64,000 bases of DNA from Treponema sp. (GCA_017963165.1 JAGCTZ010000125.1:11453-75452), one strand, 5' to 3'; numbered from the stretch's first letter, positions 50,691 to 59,602 are shown. Program-made: numbers and translations. The notes: generated by a model from the sequence alone, not told the origin.

Positions 50691-53600
50691 ATGAGTTACG
50701 AATACAGCGAAAACGAGCTTGTTCAAAACAGTACAATAGGACTCTTACGAGACACTCTAAAGTGGCGAACTTTCTATGCTTACAATGATGAAGTGCTTGA
50801 TGATGATTCTTCTCCTAAATCTATAGGTCGTAAATCATATAAAGAAATTCTTTTGACTCGCTATCTCAAAGAAGCTGTATTCAAATTTAATGACTGGGTT
50901 ACGGAAGAAATTTTTTCCCAGGTCGTAAAAATCCTAAATACAAAAATCTCCAGTGATTCTGCAATTCAGACAAACGAAAAGAACTATAACTTTTTCAAAG
51001 ATGGAATTGAAGTTGATGTTCAGGATGAAAACGGAAACTATGTAAAACGCAAAGCTCAGCTTTTTGATTTTAATCATCCGGAAGAAAATGATTTTCTTGC
51101 TGTGCAGGAAATGAAAATCTGGGGAGAAGTTTATCACCGCCGTGCAGACATTGTTGGTTTTGTAAACGGCATTCCACTTTTATTTGTTGAACTAAAGCGT
51201 GACGATATTCCTGTAGAAAATGCTTATAACGATAATTACAAAGATTATCAGGATACCATTCCGCAGCTGTTTTACTACAACGCTTTTATAATGTTTGCAA
51301 ACGGGCCGGAAGCAAAAGTGGGAACTCTTGGTTCTAAGTTTAAGTTTTTTCACGAATGGAAACGTCTTAGCGAAGATGATGAAGAAGGTTCTGTTGCTTT
51401 TGAAACAATGCTGCTAGGTATCTGCGATAAAAAGAACTTTATAGACTTATTTGAAAACTTTATTCTGTTTGACCATTCAAATGGAAGAGCCGTAAAAATT
51501 CTTGCTCGGAACCATCAGTTCCTTGGAGTTAATCAGGCATTTGAAAACTATAAGGCACGTAAATTCAAAAATGGAAAGCTTGGTGTTTTCTGGCACACTC
51601 AGGGCTCTGGTAAAAGTTATTCCATGGTTTTCCTTTCACAAAAGATTCACCGTAAACTTGAAGGCTCACCGACAATCGTCATTCTTACAGACCGTACGGA
51701 ACTTAACAAGCAGATTAGCGGAACTTTTGAAGCTTGCGGTTGTCTTGGAAATGTGAAAGCAGGAAAGTATATTGCTTCCAGTGGTTCAGATTTGATTTCA
51801 AAACTCAAAGGAAATCCTTCTTACATTTTCTCTCTAATTCAGAAATTTAATCAGCCGGATGAAAAGCCGATCCATACAGATTACGACATTCTTTTAATCA
51901 GTGATGAGGCGCACCGCAGCCAGAACGGAGTTTATGCAAACAATATGTGCAAACTTTTGCCGGAAGCAAGCCGCATTGGTTTTACCGGAACTCCACTCTT
52001 TAGTTTTGATAATATCACTCAGAGAACTTTTGGTGACTATGTTTCTATTTATGATTTTAAGCGTGCTGTAGATGATGGTGCCACAGTTCCTCTTTATTAT
52101 GAAAACCGTGGTGAAAAACTTCTGCTTGATAATCCAGAAATAAACGATAAACTTCTTGAAGCTATTGAACAAATTGATGATGAAGAAAAGCGAGCTAAGG
52201 TTGAAAATCTTATAAAGCAGGAACTTCATATAATCCGAAATCCAAAACGCCTTGATAAAATCGCAAGAGATTTTGTAAATCATTATTCAGAAGTTTGGCA
52301 GACCGGAAAAGCAATGTTTGTTTCTGTAGACCGTCTTACAAGTGTACAGATGCTGGAACTCTGCCAGAAATATTGGAAAGAAAAAATCACAGAACTTGAA
52401 GCCTCTTGTGCTGGTATTGATTCTGAACAGACTCTCATGGAGCTTCAAAAGAAAATCGACTGGATGAAAGAAACAGAGATGTGTGTTGTTATCAGCCAGG
52501 AACAAGGTGAAATTGAATACTTTAAAAAGCATGACATAGACATTATTCCTCATCGCAAAAAGATGATGGATCGCGAACTTGATAAAGAATTTAAGGATGA
52601 AGATAACCCATTCCGCGTTGTATTTGTTTGTGCAATGTGGCTCACCGGATTTGACTGTCCTTCACTTTCTGTTTTGTATCTTGATAAGCCACTTCAGGCT
52701 CATACACTCATGCAAACAATTGCCCGAGCAAACCGTGTAAATGATGGAAAGGAAAACGGACTTATTGAAGACTACATTGGAATTGTTACTGCCCTTGAGA
52801 AAGCTCTGGTTGATTACACAACAAGCGGCGGTGGAAATGCTGGTGGCGGACACAAAGTTACAATTGACCGTGATAAGCTTGTTGCTGCAATTTACGAAAA
52901 CTGCGCACTTACAATCGAGTTCCTAAAACAACATAATTTTGATATAAGCGATTTGATAAAATCAAAGAATTTTGCAAGAATCAAAATGATTCAAACTGGT
53001 GCAAACAGTGTAGCTGCTCCTGATGAAGTTAGAAAAGAGTTCTGTACAAAGGCCGGAGAATTCTTCCGTCTTTACAAATATGCCGTTCGTTCAGAAATTA
53101 CTGCTGAACTAAAAGAACAGCACGATGCTCTTGAGGCAATTTATCGTCAACTTACAAAGCCAAAAGCTCCTGTAGATGTTGACGACATAATGAAAGGACT
53201 TGAAGAAATTGTAAACGAATATATTTCTACAGAAGAAACACCTGACTCAGCAAAAGAACCAAATGCAAAAATTGATATAAGCCGAATTGATTTTGATAAG
53301 CTTGCAACAGAGTTCGCAAAAATCAAAAACAAAAAACTTGTAATCAATGATATCAATCAACTTGTAGCTATGCGCCTTGCTCAGATGCTTAAAACAAATC
53401 CTGGCAGAATAGATTATTACAAACACTATCAGGAAGTAATTGAAGAATACAATCGCAGTCAGGACAAAGCCGTAATAGAACAGGTTTTCAATGATCTTTT
53501 ACAAACTGCAAAAGACATGACCGAAGAACAAAAGCGATATGTTCGCGAAGGTTTCGAAAGCGACGAAGAACTCACAATCTACGATATGCTTTTCAAGGAC

Positions 53601-53840
53601 AGCCTGACTAAAGAAGACATCAAAAAAATCAAAGACCTTTCAAAAGAATTACTTAAAAAGATAAAGAGCCTTCTTGCCGAAATGGACAGTCCTTTTGATA
53701 AAGATGCAACTGTCGCTACTATTCAGAATGAAATTAGAGACACTCTTTGGGCAGAATTACCTGATGACTGTATGAACGATTTTGATAAATACAGACAGAG
53801 TATTTTTGATTATTTGAAGACTGTTTATTCAGCAGCATAA
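50691..53840 (+). CDS. hsdR: Type I restriction enzyme subunit R
   Basis: This 1049-residue motor/nuclease subunit translocates DNA using ATP and cuts at a distance. The N-terminal nuclease core is visible as DIVGFVNGIPLLFVELKR near residue 153. Helicase motifs follow: Walker A FWHTQGSGKSYSMVF near 299, DEAH in LISDEAHRSQNG near 402, RIGFTGTPLF near 430, and the second RecA domain with FVCAMWLTGFDCPSLSVLYL near 645 and TIARANRV. The C-terminal 250 residues are helical and should bind HsdM/S. A GGAGACAAAATC leader precedes the ATG. It appears intact. Confidence 0.95.
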   Translation: MSYEYSENELVQNSTIGLLRDTLKWRTFYAYNDEVLDDDSSPKSIGRKSYKEILLTRYLKEAVFKFNDWVTEEIFSQVVKILNTKISSDSAIQTNEKNYNFFKDGIEVDVQDENGNYVKRKAQLFDFNHPEENDFLAVQEMKIWGEVYHRRADIVGFVNGIPLLFVELKRDDIPVENAYNDNYKDYQDTIPQLFYYNAFIMFANGPEAKVGTLGSKFKFFHEWKRLSEDDEEGSVAFETMLLGICDKKNFIDLFENFILFDHSNGRAVKILARNHQFLGVNQAFENYKARKFKNGKLGVFWHTQGSGKSYSMVFLSQKIHRKLEGSPTIVILTDRTELNKQISGTFEACGCLGNVKAGKYIASSGSDLISKLKGNPSYIFSLIQKFNQPDEKPIHTDYDILLISDEAHRSQNGVYANNMCKLLPEASRIGFTGTPLFSFDNITQRTFGDYVSIYDFKRAVDDGATVPLYYENRGEKLLLDNPEINDKLLEAIEQIDDEEKRAKVENLIKQELHIIRNPKRLDKIARDFVNHYSEVWQTGKAMFVSVDRLTSVQMLELCQKYWKEKITELEASCAGIDSEQTLMELQKKIDWMKETEMCVVISQEQGEIEYFKKHDIDIIPHRKKMMDRELDKEFKDEDNPFRVVFVCAMWLTGFDCPSLSVLYLDKPLQAHTLMQTIARANRVNDGKENGLIEDYIGIVTALEKALVDYTTSGGGNAGGGHKVTIDRDKLVAAIYENCALTIEFLKQHNFDISDLIKSKNFARIKMIQTGANSVAAPDEVRKEFCTKAGEFFRLYKYAVRSEITAELKEQHDALEAIYRQLTKPKAPVDVDDIMKGLEEIVNEYISTEETPDSAKEPNAKIDISRIDFDKLATEFAKIKNKKLVINDINQLVAMRLAQMLKTNPGRIDYYKHYQEVIEEYNRSQDKAVIEQVFNDLLQTAKDMTEEQKRYVREGFESDEELTIYDMLFKDSLTKEDIKKIKDLSKELLKKIKSLLAEMDSPFDKDATVATIQNEIRDTLWAELPDDCMNDFDKYRQSIFDYLKTVYSAA

Positions 53841-53856
53841 AATTATACTATGTAAA

Positions 53857-53892
53857 ATTACTATTGATAGAAACACGCTTTTGAGGTATACT
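53857..53892 (+). promoter_or_regulatory. iorA2 promoter with GTTWCT-N6-AGWAAC operator
   Basis: The operator ATTACT-attgat-AGAAAC (53857-53874) differs from the palindromic consensus at one base. It overlaps the -35 TTGATA (53864-53869), which is followed by a 17-nt spacer and -10 TATACT (53887-53892). The ATG at 53900 comes 7 nt after the -10 box and has no ribosome binding site, so the message is probably leaderless. The same palindrome appears in front of ecfS and paaK. Confidence 0.7.
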
Positions 53893-53899
53893 TCAAAAT

Positions 53900-55858
53900 A
53901 TGGCAAAACAAATGATCATGGGAAACCAGGCTATTGCCCTTGGGGCCCTTAAGGCTGGAGTTAATCTTGTTGCAGGATATCCTGGCACTCCTTCCAGCGA
54001 AATTATTGAATTCATCTCAAAATATAAGGACAAGACTGGTACCTATGTTGAATGGTCTGTAAACGAAAAGGCCGCTGCCGAAGTTGCAGCCGGAGCCAGT
54101 TACGCAGGCAGCCGCACTATGATTACAATGAAGCAGGTGGGCCTTAATGTTGCAAGCGACCCTGTAATGTGCCTTTCTTACGTTGGCGTTAAAGGCGGAA
54201 TGGTAATTGTTGTTGCCGATGATCCGGGTCCAATTTCGAGCCAGACCGAGCAAGATACCCGAAATTATGCGCAGTATTCCAAACTCCCTTGTTTTGATCC
54301 ATCAACTCCAGGCGAAGCATACGAAATGGTGCAGGAAGCCTTTGAACTTAGTGAAAAATATAATACACCTGTTTTGTTGCGTCCTACAACCCGCGTTGAC
54401 CATGCCTACGAAAGCATGGAGTTCCCCGAGCTTGGGCCATGTCGTACGCCCGGGACTTTTGAAAAAGATTCCGCCCGCTGGGTAATTTTCCCAAGGGCGT
54501 CTTTTAATAATCACAAACGTATTTTTGAAAGAAATGAAAAGGTTCTGCCACAGGAGTTTAGTAATAGTAAATGGAATTTCGCTGTCGCTGACAACAGTGC
54601 GGTCCCTGAGCCTGTCGAAGGGCAAGGAGGGGAAAGCTACGCTTCGCTACCGAGTTTTGTTTCCGATTCTAAAGAAGCGGAAAACAAAACATCGCTTCCC
54701 CTCTCTGAAATTGCTTTTGCAACAGGCGGAATATCATACTGTTATTTAATGGAAGCCCTTTCCTTACTTGGAATAAAGGACGCTCCTGTCCTAAAAATCG
54801 GAACACCATACCCGTTCCCAAAACAGCTTGCAGAAAAGTTTTTACAGGAACACGACCACATAATTGTTTTTGAAGAGCTGGATCCCGTTATAGAAGAAAA
54901 CTTAATCCGCGTTGCAGGTAGCGCAAATATTAAGGCCGCCATTAAAGGCAAACTTGATGGCACTGTTCCTGTAGCAGGTGAGTTGAGTGTGGAGATAATA
55001 AAGTCGATTCTTAAAGGGTCTCAATCTGGGGTCCCTGAGGCTCTCGAAGGGCCAGCATCAGAACCAGCCCCATCCCTCCCAGTCCGCCCGCCAGTTTTAT
55101 GTGCAGGCTGTCCACACCGTGGTGCCTTCTACGCTGTAAAGCAGGCAATGAAAGGAAAGAAAACCGTCTACTGCGGAGACATAGGCTGCTACACACTTGG
55201 TAATGCTAAACCACTTGATATGACCGATACCTGTCTTTGTATGGGTGCAGATATTACAATGGCACAGGGCTTTTATCATAACGAAAAGGATCGCTACTGC
55301 TTCAGTTTCATCGGTGACTCAACTTTCTTTGCAAGCGGAATCACTGGTGTTGTAAACGGCGTATACAATCAGGCAAAACAGACAATCTGTATTCTTGATA
55401 ATTCAACTACAGCTATGACAGGCCATCAGCCGCACCCTGGAACAGGTATGACAATGATGGGTCAGGTTGTGGACAAAATCAGTATAGAAAAAATATTGCA
55501 GGCAATTGGTGTTTCACCAGTTATCACTGTAAATCCTTTTGACCAGAAGGCTGCCGTAGAAGCTGTAAAAACTACAAGCGAAGCTCCTGGTGTAAGTGCA
55601 ATAATTTTTAAGGCACCATGTATTGCAATTGCGCAAAAAGTCGGCTGGGAAAAACCTCATGCCCTTACTGTAGACACAACAAAATGTATTGGCTGTCGCA
55701 AGTGTATAAATGAACTTGGTTGCCCGGCACTTAGTCTTACGGTGGTTGAGCCTGTCGAAACCACCACAAACAACAAATGCCTTGTAGAAATAGACAAGAG
55801 CCTTTGTACCGGTTGTGGATTATGTTCACAGGTTTGTCCTGTAGGAGCAATACTATGA
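53900..55858 (+). CDS. iorA: Indolepyruvate:ferredoxin oxidoreductase, alpha subunit (copy 2)
   Basis: The 652-residue large subunit has the same plan as iorA1: YPGTPSSEI near residue 27, GDIGCYTLGNAKP near 427, FIGDSTFFASGITG near 473. A ferredoxin domain carries CIGCRKCINELGCP and CTGCGLCSQVCP. It is about 65 residues longer than iorA1 because of repeat-derived insertions. These lie at about residues 234-270 (PEPVEG plus a Ser/Glu-rich stretch), 377-385 and 614-622 (between the two Fe-S motifs). All keep the frame and avoid conserved motifs. It is the first gene of a leaderless operon with iorB2 and a thioesterase, and it probably handles aryl-pyruvates. Confidence 0.93.
   Translation: MAKQMIMGNQAIALGALKAGVNLVAGYPGTPSSEIIEFISKYKDKTGTYVEWSVNEKAAAEVAAGASYAGSRTMITMKQVGLNVASDPVMCLSYVGVKGGMVIVVADDPGPISSQTEQDTRNYAQYSKLPCFDPSTPGEAYEMVQEAFELSEKYNTPVLLRPTTRVDHAYESMEFPELGPCRTPGTFEKDSARWVIFPRASFNNHKRIFERNEKVLPQEFSNSKWNFAVADNSAVPEPVEGQGGESYASLPSFVSDSKEAENKTSLPLSEIAFATGGISYCYLMEALSLLGIKDAPVLKIGTPYPFPKQLAEKFLQEHDHIIVFEELDPVIEENLIRVAGSANIKAAIKGKLDGTVPVAGELSVEIIKSILKGSQSGVPEALEGPASEPAPSLPVRPPVLCAGCPHRGAFYAVKQAMKGKKTVYCGDIGCYTLGNAKPLDMTDTCLCMGADITMAQGFYHNEKDRYCFSFIGDSTFFASGITGVVNGVYNQAKQTICILDNSTTAMTGHQPHPGTGMTMMGQVVDKISIEKILQAIGVSPVITVNPFDQKAAVEAVKTTSEAPGVSAIIFKAPCIAIAQKVGWEKPHALTVDTTKCIGCRKCINELGCPALSLTVVEPVETTTNNKCLVEIDKSLCTGCGLCSQVCPVGAIL
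54601..54624. repeat. R1 repeat in frame inside iorA2 (copy a)
   Basis: GGTCCCTGAGCCTGTCGAAG followed by GGC, translated as V-P-E-P-V-E-G. It is followed by AAGGAGGGGAAAGCTACG and, further on, CGCTTCCCCTCTC, which resemble R2 ends. A compound insertion is therefore likely. Confidence 0.85.
55029..55053. repeat. R1 repeat in frame inside iorA2 (copy b, decayed)
   Basis: GGGTCCCTGAGGCTCTCGAA followed by GGGCC has two changes in the core. It is translated as V-P-E-A-L-E-G. Confidence 0.75.
55741..55766. repeat. R1 repeat in frame inside iorA2 (copy c)
   Basis: GGTGGTTGAGCCTGTCGAAA followed by CCACC. It carries the GTGG/CCAC type of outer arm and is translated as V-V-E-P-V-E-T-T between the two Fe-S motifs. 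Confidence 0.85.
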
Positions 55859-56418
55859 GTAAAAATATAATCATCTGTGGAGTCGGTGGTCAGGGAACAG
55901 TCCTTGCGGCTAAGGTACTTTCACAGGCTGCAATTTCTAAGGGGAAGCATGTGCTCAGTGCCGAAACAATCGGAATGGCCCAAAGAGGCGGTTCTGTTGT
56001 AAGCCATGTTCGCATTGGAGACGATGCCTTTTCTCCCCTTGTTCCACTGGGCCAGGCAGATGTTCTTATTGCTTTTGAAGCAGCCGAAGCTGTGCGAAAT
56101 ATAGATTTTCTTAAGCCGGACGGAACTGTTATTGTAAATAAAAAAATCGTTCAGCCGGTAACTGCAAGCCTTAGTGGAAAAGCTTTTGATACAGACGAAA
56201 TGATTACTTATCTGCAAAAGCGTGCAGCAAAGGTTGTTGCTGTAGACACTGATGAAGCCTGTCGTGAACTTAAAAGCAGCAAGGTTGTAAATATGGTTTT
56301 ACTTGGAGCAGCAAGCAAGAGTGGACTCATTTCTAAGGATGAACTTAAAGCTGCAATCAAACTTTTAGTAAAACCTGATTTTTATGAATTAAATGTAAAG
56401 GCGGTAGATTATGTCTGA
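55855..56418 (+). CDS. iorB: Indolepyruvate:ferredoxin oxidoreductase, beta subunit (copy 2)
   Basis: This 187-residue small subunit is related to iorB1. It has NIIICGVGGQGTVLAAKVLS at the N-terminus and AETIGMAQRGGSVVSHVRIG near residue 36. Its ATG overlaps the iorA2 stop (ATGA), giving coupled translation of the two subunits. It overlaps the next gene by 8 nt. With IorA2 it should interconvert aryl-pyruvates and arylacetyl-CoA using ferredoxin. Confidence 0.92.
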   Translation: MSKNIIICGVGGQGTVLAAKVLSQAAISKGKHVLSAETIGMAQRGGSVVSHVRIGDDAFSPLVPLGQADVLIAFEAAEAVRNIDFLKPDGTVIVNKKIVQPVTASLSGKAFDTDEMITYLQKRAAKVVAVDTDEACRELKSSKVVNMVLLGAASKSGLISKDELKAAIKLLVKPDFYELNVKAVDYV

Positions 56419-56809
56419 CCTTGAAAAAGCCCGTGAGTTTTTTGGCGGCGACCTTTATGCAACAGATGCAACCGGTATTGTAATAGACGAAGTAGGAGAC
56501 CATTTTGCCCGATGTTCTCTTGAAATTTCACATAAACACCAGAATGCCTACGGCGGTGTAATGGGTGGTGTTATCTGTACTCTTGCCGATTTTACCTTTG
56601 CAGTTTGTTCCAATTTTAATCAGCCGCATACAGTTTCTTTGAACTGTTCAGTTAATTTTCTTGGAATGGCAAAAGGAAAAAAGCTTCTTTCTTCTTCGCA
56701 CGTTGTAAAAGATGGCCGTTCCACCTGCGTTTACCAGATAGACATCACCGACGAGCTTGGAACACAGATTGCAATGGCCACCTTTACTGGTATGAAGCTG
56801 GTAAAATAA
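56411..56809 (+). CDS. PaaI-type hotdog thioesterase
   Basis: The 132-residue hotdog-fold thioesterase carries the PaaI-family segment NAYGGVMGGVICTLADFTFA (around residue 46) that contains the active-site helix, and YQIDITDELGTQIAMATFTG at the end. In phenylacetate pathways PaaI hydrolyses dead-end aryl-CoA esters to free CoA. It overlaps iorB2 by 8 nt. The operon therefore pairs an aryl-CoA-forming/consuming enzyme with a CoA-releasing safety valve. Precise substrate unknown. Confidence 0.85.
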   Translation: MSDLEKAREFFGGDLYATDATGIVIDEVGDHFARCSLEISHKHQNAYGGVMGGVICTLADFTFAVCSNFNQPHTVSLNCSVNFLGMAKGKKLLSSSHVVKDGRSTCVYQIDITDELGTQIAMATFTGMKLVK

Positions 56810-57004
56810 TATTTGTCTTTAAATGTAGAGTGTTCCTCACTAAGAATTCCCAAAACGTTATCTGGCCGGGGAAATGTCTTTCCATGCCACCCAAATAACC
56901 CGATATAGACCAAATGCTTATTCTTAGTTACCATATATATACTTAGATTGTTCTTTAATATGAAATCGCTATTGAGTATTATTAATTATACGCAGGAGAT
57001 TTAT

Positions 57005-57637
57005 ATGAAGAAATCCAGACAAAATTATCGTCACAAAAAATATCCGGTTCTTTTTTTAGTTGCTTTTGTTTTTTCTTTTTCTTCCTGTTCATTTGCTTTT
57101 GAAATTCTTGACGAACTCTTAACTTACGAAACTTCATCAGATAATTCCGATAGTTCCAACAGTCCTTTCCCCTCAGATGATTCTTATGTTCCCTCTGGTG
57201 GTTGCCCGACTGAGCTTGCAAAAGTAGTCTTTGAATATGCAAAAAAATATGCCGCTGCAGATACTCAATATAAACTTGGTGCACAGGATCCGCTTCGTGC
57301 CATTCAAGTAGACTGTTCGGGACTTGTAATCAGGTGTTACGGTTACGCCCTTCAGAATACAGATTATTCGCTTGTTCAGCTAGATATGTCTTCTTTGTAT
57401 ATGTATCAGTATGGCTCTATTCCAACCGATTCTCCACGCAGAGGAGACCTTGTTTTTATGACATACAATAATTCAAAGGTTTCGCACGTTGGTATTTTTG
57501 ACCGCTTTGAAGGAAATCAGGTTTACTTTATAGACGCAATAGAGCAGGGCAAAGGAAAGTGTGTTACGGAACGACATTATTCCAGAACTGACAGGAAAAT
57601 TGTCGGTTATGGAATAATGAAAGTCAAAAAGCGCTAA
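57005..57637 (+). CDS. NlpC/P60 family cell-wall hydrolase, exported
   Basis: This 210-residue exported protein has a basic start, a hydrophobic stretch (FLVAFVFSFSSCSFAF) and a possible lipobox at F-S-S-C. A Ser/Asp-rich linker follows, then an NlpC/P60 domain: catalytic Cys in VDCSGLVIRCYG near residue 100, GDLVFMTYN near 145 and the catalytic His in SHVGIFDRF near 157. It should cleave peptidoglycan peptides, usually D-Glu-meso-Dap type bonds. The ATG at 57005 has AGGAG 7 nt upstream; an earlier ATG at 56948 lacks support. Its end overlaps the convergent DAHP synthase gene by 4 nt. Confidence 0.85.
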   Translation: MKKSRQNYRHKKYPVLFLVAFVFSFSSCSFAFEILDELLTYETSSDNSDSSNSPFPSDDSYVPSGGCPTELAKVVFEYAKKYAAADTQYKLGAQDPLRAIQVDCSGLVIRCYGYALQNTDYSLVQLDMSSLYMYQYGSIPTDSPRRGDLVFMTYNNSKVSHVGIFDRFEGNQVYFIDAIEQGKGKCVTERHYSRTDRKIVGYGIMKVKKR

Positions 57638-58662
57638 ATCTTTTCTGCAATATCGTAAATAAGACGTTCTGTTTTTTCCCAGCCAAGACATGGGTCTGTA
57701 ATAGATTTTCCGTAAACTCCATCGCCTATTTTCTGGCAGCCATCCTCTATATAACTTTCAATCATAAAGCCTTTTACAAGTCCCGCAATTCGTTCGTTGT
57801 GACGGCAGGAATTAAGTACATCCATAACAATACGTGGCTGTTCAAAAGGATTTTTATTTGAGTTTGAATGATTTGTATCAATAATAACGGCAGGGTTTTT
57901 AAGTTCAAGTTCGTCGTATGTATTGCAAAGGCGTTCCAGGTCTTCATAGTGATAGTTTTGCAGATGGTTTCCGTGTTTGTTTGTAGAGCCGCGTAAAATT
58001 GCATGACAATGTGCGTTTCCTTCGGAATGAACTTCCCATCCTCTGTAAATGAATGTGTGTGAATGTTGGGCAGCAGAAATTGCATTCATCATAACTGCGT
58101 AGTCACCGCTTGTTGGATTTTTCATTCCTACAGGAACTTCTATTCCGCTTGCTGTAAGGCGGTGCTGCTGATCTTCTACAGAACGGGCTCCAACTGCAAC
58201 GTATCCCAAAAGGTCATCAAGGTATTGATAATTTTCAGGGTAAAGCATTTCGTCCGCAAAAATAAATCCTGTTTCTTCTACAGCACGCATGTGCATGTGA
58301 CGGCAGGCAACAATTCCTTTGTAAAGGTCAGGCTTTTCGTTCGGGTTAGGCTGATGTAACATTCCTTTATAGCCGGCGCCTGTTGTCCGGGGTTTGTTTG
58401 TATAAATGCGCGGTACCATAAGAATCTTGTCGCGCACTTTTTCCTGTACAGGCACAAGCCTATTCATGTAATCAATTACTGCGTCTTCGTTGTCGGCAGA
58501 ACAGGGACCAATTATCAAAAGCAGACGGTTCAGGCGGCCTTCAAAAACAGCCTTAAGATCTGCACGTTTTTCTTCTACGATTTTTCCAAGCTTGCCCGAA
58601 AGAGGATACTGTTCCTTTACTTCCGCTGGTATTGCAAGTCTTCGTTCAAATTCCATATTCAT
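57634..58662 (-). CDS. aroF: DAHP synthase, class I (first step of aromatic synthesis)
   Basis: This enzyme condenses phosphoenolpyruvate and erythrose 4-phosphate to DAHP. The 342-residue enzyme belongs to the AroG/F/H type: LLLIIGPCSADNEDAVIDYM near residue 48, PRIYTNKPRTTGAGYKG near 84, KNPTSGDY near 180, and IDTNHSNSNK near 263 for metal binding. Which amino acid inhibits it cannot be told; the symbol is provisional. It lies 11 nt after pheA in the same direction, forming an aromatic amino acid unit. It does not have the GTTWCT-N6-AGWAAC operator. Confidence 0.94.
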   Translation of the reverse strand: MNMEFERRLAIPAEVKEQYPLSGKLGKIVEEKRADLKAVFEGRLNRLLLIIGPCSADNEDAVIDYMNRLVPVQEKVRDKILMVPRIYTNKPRTTGAGYKGMLHQPNPNEKPDLYKGIVACRHMHMRAVEETGFIFADEMLYPENYQYLDDLLGYVAVGARSVEDQQHRLTASGIEVPVGMKNPTSGDYAVMMNAISAAQHSHTFIYRGWEVHSEGNAHCHAILRGSTNKHGNHLQNYHYEDLERLCNTYDELELKNPAVIIDTNHSNSNKNPFEQPRIVMDVLNSCRHNERIAGLVKGFMIESYIEDGCQKIGDGVYGKSITDPCLGWEKTERLIYDIAEKI

Positions 58663-58673
58663 ATTTTTACCCC

Positions 58674-59471
58674 TTATCTGAAAATCTTTAATTTATCACA
58701 TCTATATTGTATTTCATGAACCATCTGTTCAAAATCCTTCTGGCTGGAATTGCCTTCAACTTCGATATAAAAATAATATTCCCAGGCGTGTGATTTTAAT
58801 GGACGGCTGTGAATTGCAACCATGTTGTAACCAAACTCTCCAAGTCGGTTCAAAACCTTTACAAGTGCACCGGCTTCGTTTTTTACTGCAAACATCATTA
58901 TAAAAGTTCCGTTGTCTTTGCAAACCTTTTGATTCTGATTTTTAGAAAGCACAACGAATCTTGTGGAATTGTCCTGCTGTTCGTTGATGCCTTGTGCAAG
59001 CACTTCAAGGCCATAAAGCGCCGCAGTTTCTTCACTGGCGATAGCTGCAACTGTTGTGTCGCTGTCTTGTGCAACCTGTCTTGCGGCGCGCGCTGTATTT
59101 ACTGCTTCTATGCTTTCATAATTGTGAGCCCGCAGAAATTCTGCACATTGTTCCAGTGCCTGCGGATGGCTCATAACCTTTCTGATTGTCTGGAGTGTAG
59201 CGCCTTTTACGCCAAGCAGGTTTTGTACAACATTGAGTGTATAAACTCCATTTACAAAAAGTTCTCCCTGAAACATCAAATCTGTTACCTGACCAACGTC
59301 TCCTGCATAACTGTTTTCTATAGGAAGTACTGCATAATCGCATTCATTTTTAACGACAGCTGCATAAGCCGAATGAAAGTCTCCGAACGCAACAAGTTCA
59401 TCATCAGGAAAAATGCGCTTTGCCGCAATGTATGCAAAAGCTCCCTCTATACCACTGTAAGCTATTTTCAT
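58674..59471 (-). CDS. pheA: Prephenate dehydratase with ACT domain
   Basis: This enzyme converts prephenate to phenylpyruvate. The 265-residue protein has the catalytic region (MKIAYSGIEGAFAYIAAKRI, YAVLPIENSYAGDVGQVTDL, and NSTRFVVL with the essential T-R-F). A C-terminal ACT domain (residues 185-260: GALVKVLNRLGEFGYNM, IHSRP) binds phenylalanine as feedback inhibitor. The usual E-S-R-P is H-S-R-P here. There is no chorismate mutase domain, so that activity must be encoded elsewhere. Upstream lie three tandem R1 repeats. Confidence 0.93.
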   Translation of the reverse strand: MKIAYSGIEGAFAYIAAKRIFPDDELVAFGDFHSAYAAVVKNECDYAVLPIENSYAGDVGQVTDLMFQGELFVNGVYTLNVVQNLLGVKGATLQTIRKVMSHPQALEQCAEFLRAHNYESIEAVNTARAARQVAQDSDTTVAAIASEETAALYGLEVLAQGINEQQDNSTRFVVLSKNQNQKVCKDNGTFIMMFAVKNEAGALVKVLNRLGEFGYNMVAIHSRPLKSHAWEYYFYIEVEGNSSQKDFEQMVHEIQYRCDKLKIFR

Positions 59472-59489
59472 TTATACACTCCTGTATTC

Positions 59490-59562
59490 GGGTCCTTCGA
59501 CAAGCTCAGGGACCACCCTTCGACAAGCTCAGGGACCACCCTTCGACAAGCTCATGGACCAC
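59490..59562. repeat. Three tandem R1 repeats upstream of pheA
   Basis: CCTTCGACAAGCTCAGGGAC occurs three times head-to-tail with a 28-bp period (the third has CTCATGG). This tandem arrangement is unique in the window. It separates pheA from the terminator of the ECF operon. Confidence 0.9.
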
Positions 59563-59565
59563 ATA

Positions 59566-59602
59566 TAAAAAAAGCGGCTCCACCCTAAAAGATAGAACCG
59601 CT
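59566..59602 (-). terminator. Intrinsic terminator of the ECF operon
   Basis: Read on the minus strand: AGCGGTTC ... GAGCCGCT forms an 8-bp stem with one G-U pair and a loop of about 14 nt, followed by TTTTTTT. It lies 29 nt after the ecfT stop. Confidence 0.75.

Noticed and set aside
56731..56934. 67-codon minus-strand frame after the PaaI gene
   Set aside because: More than a third overlaps PaaI antisense and there is no ribosome binding site or homologue I can recall; kept only as an unexplained stretch.
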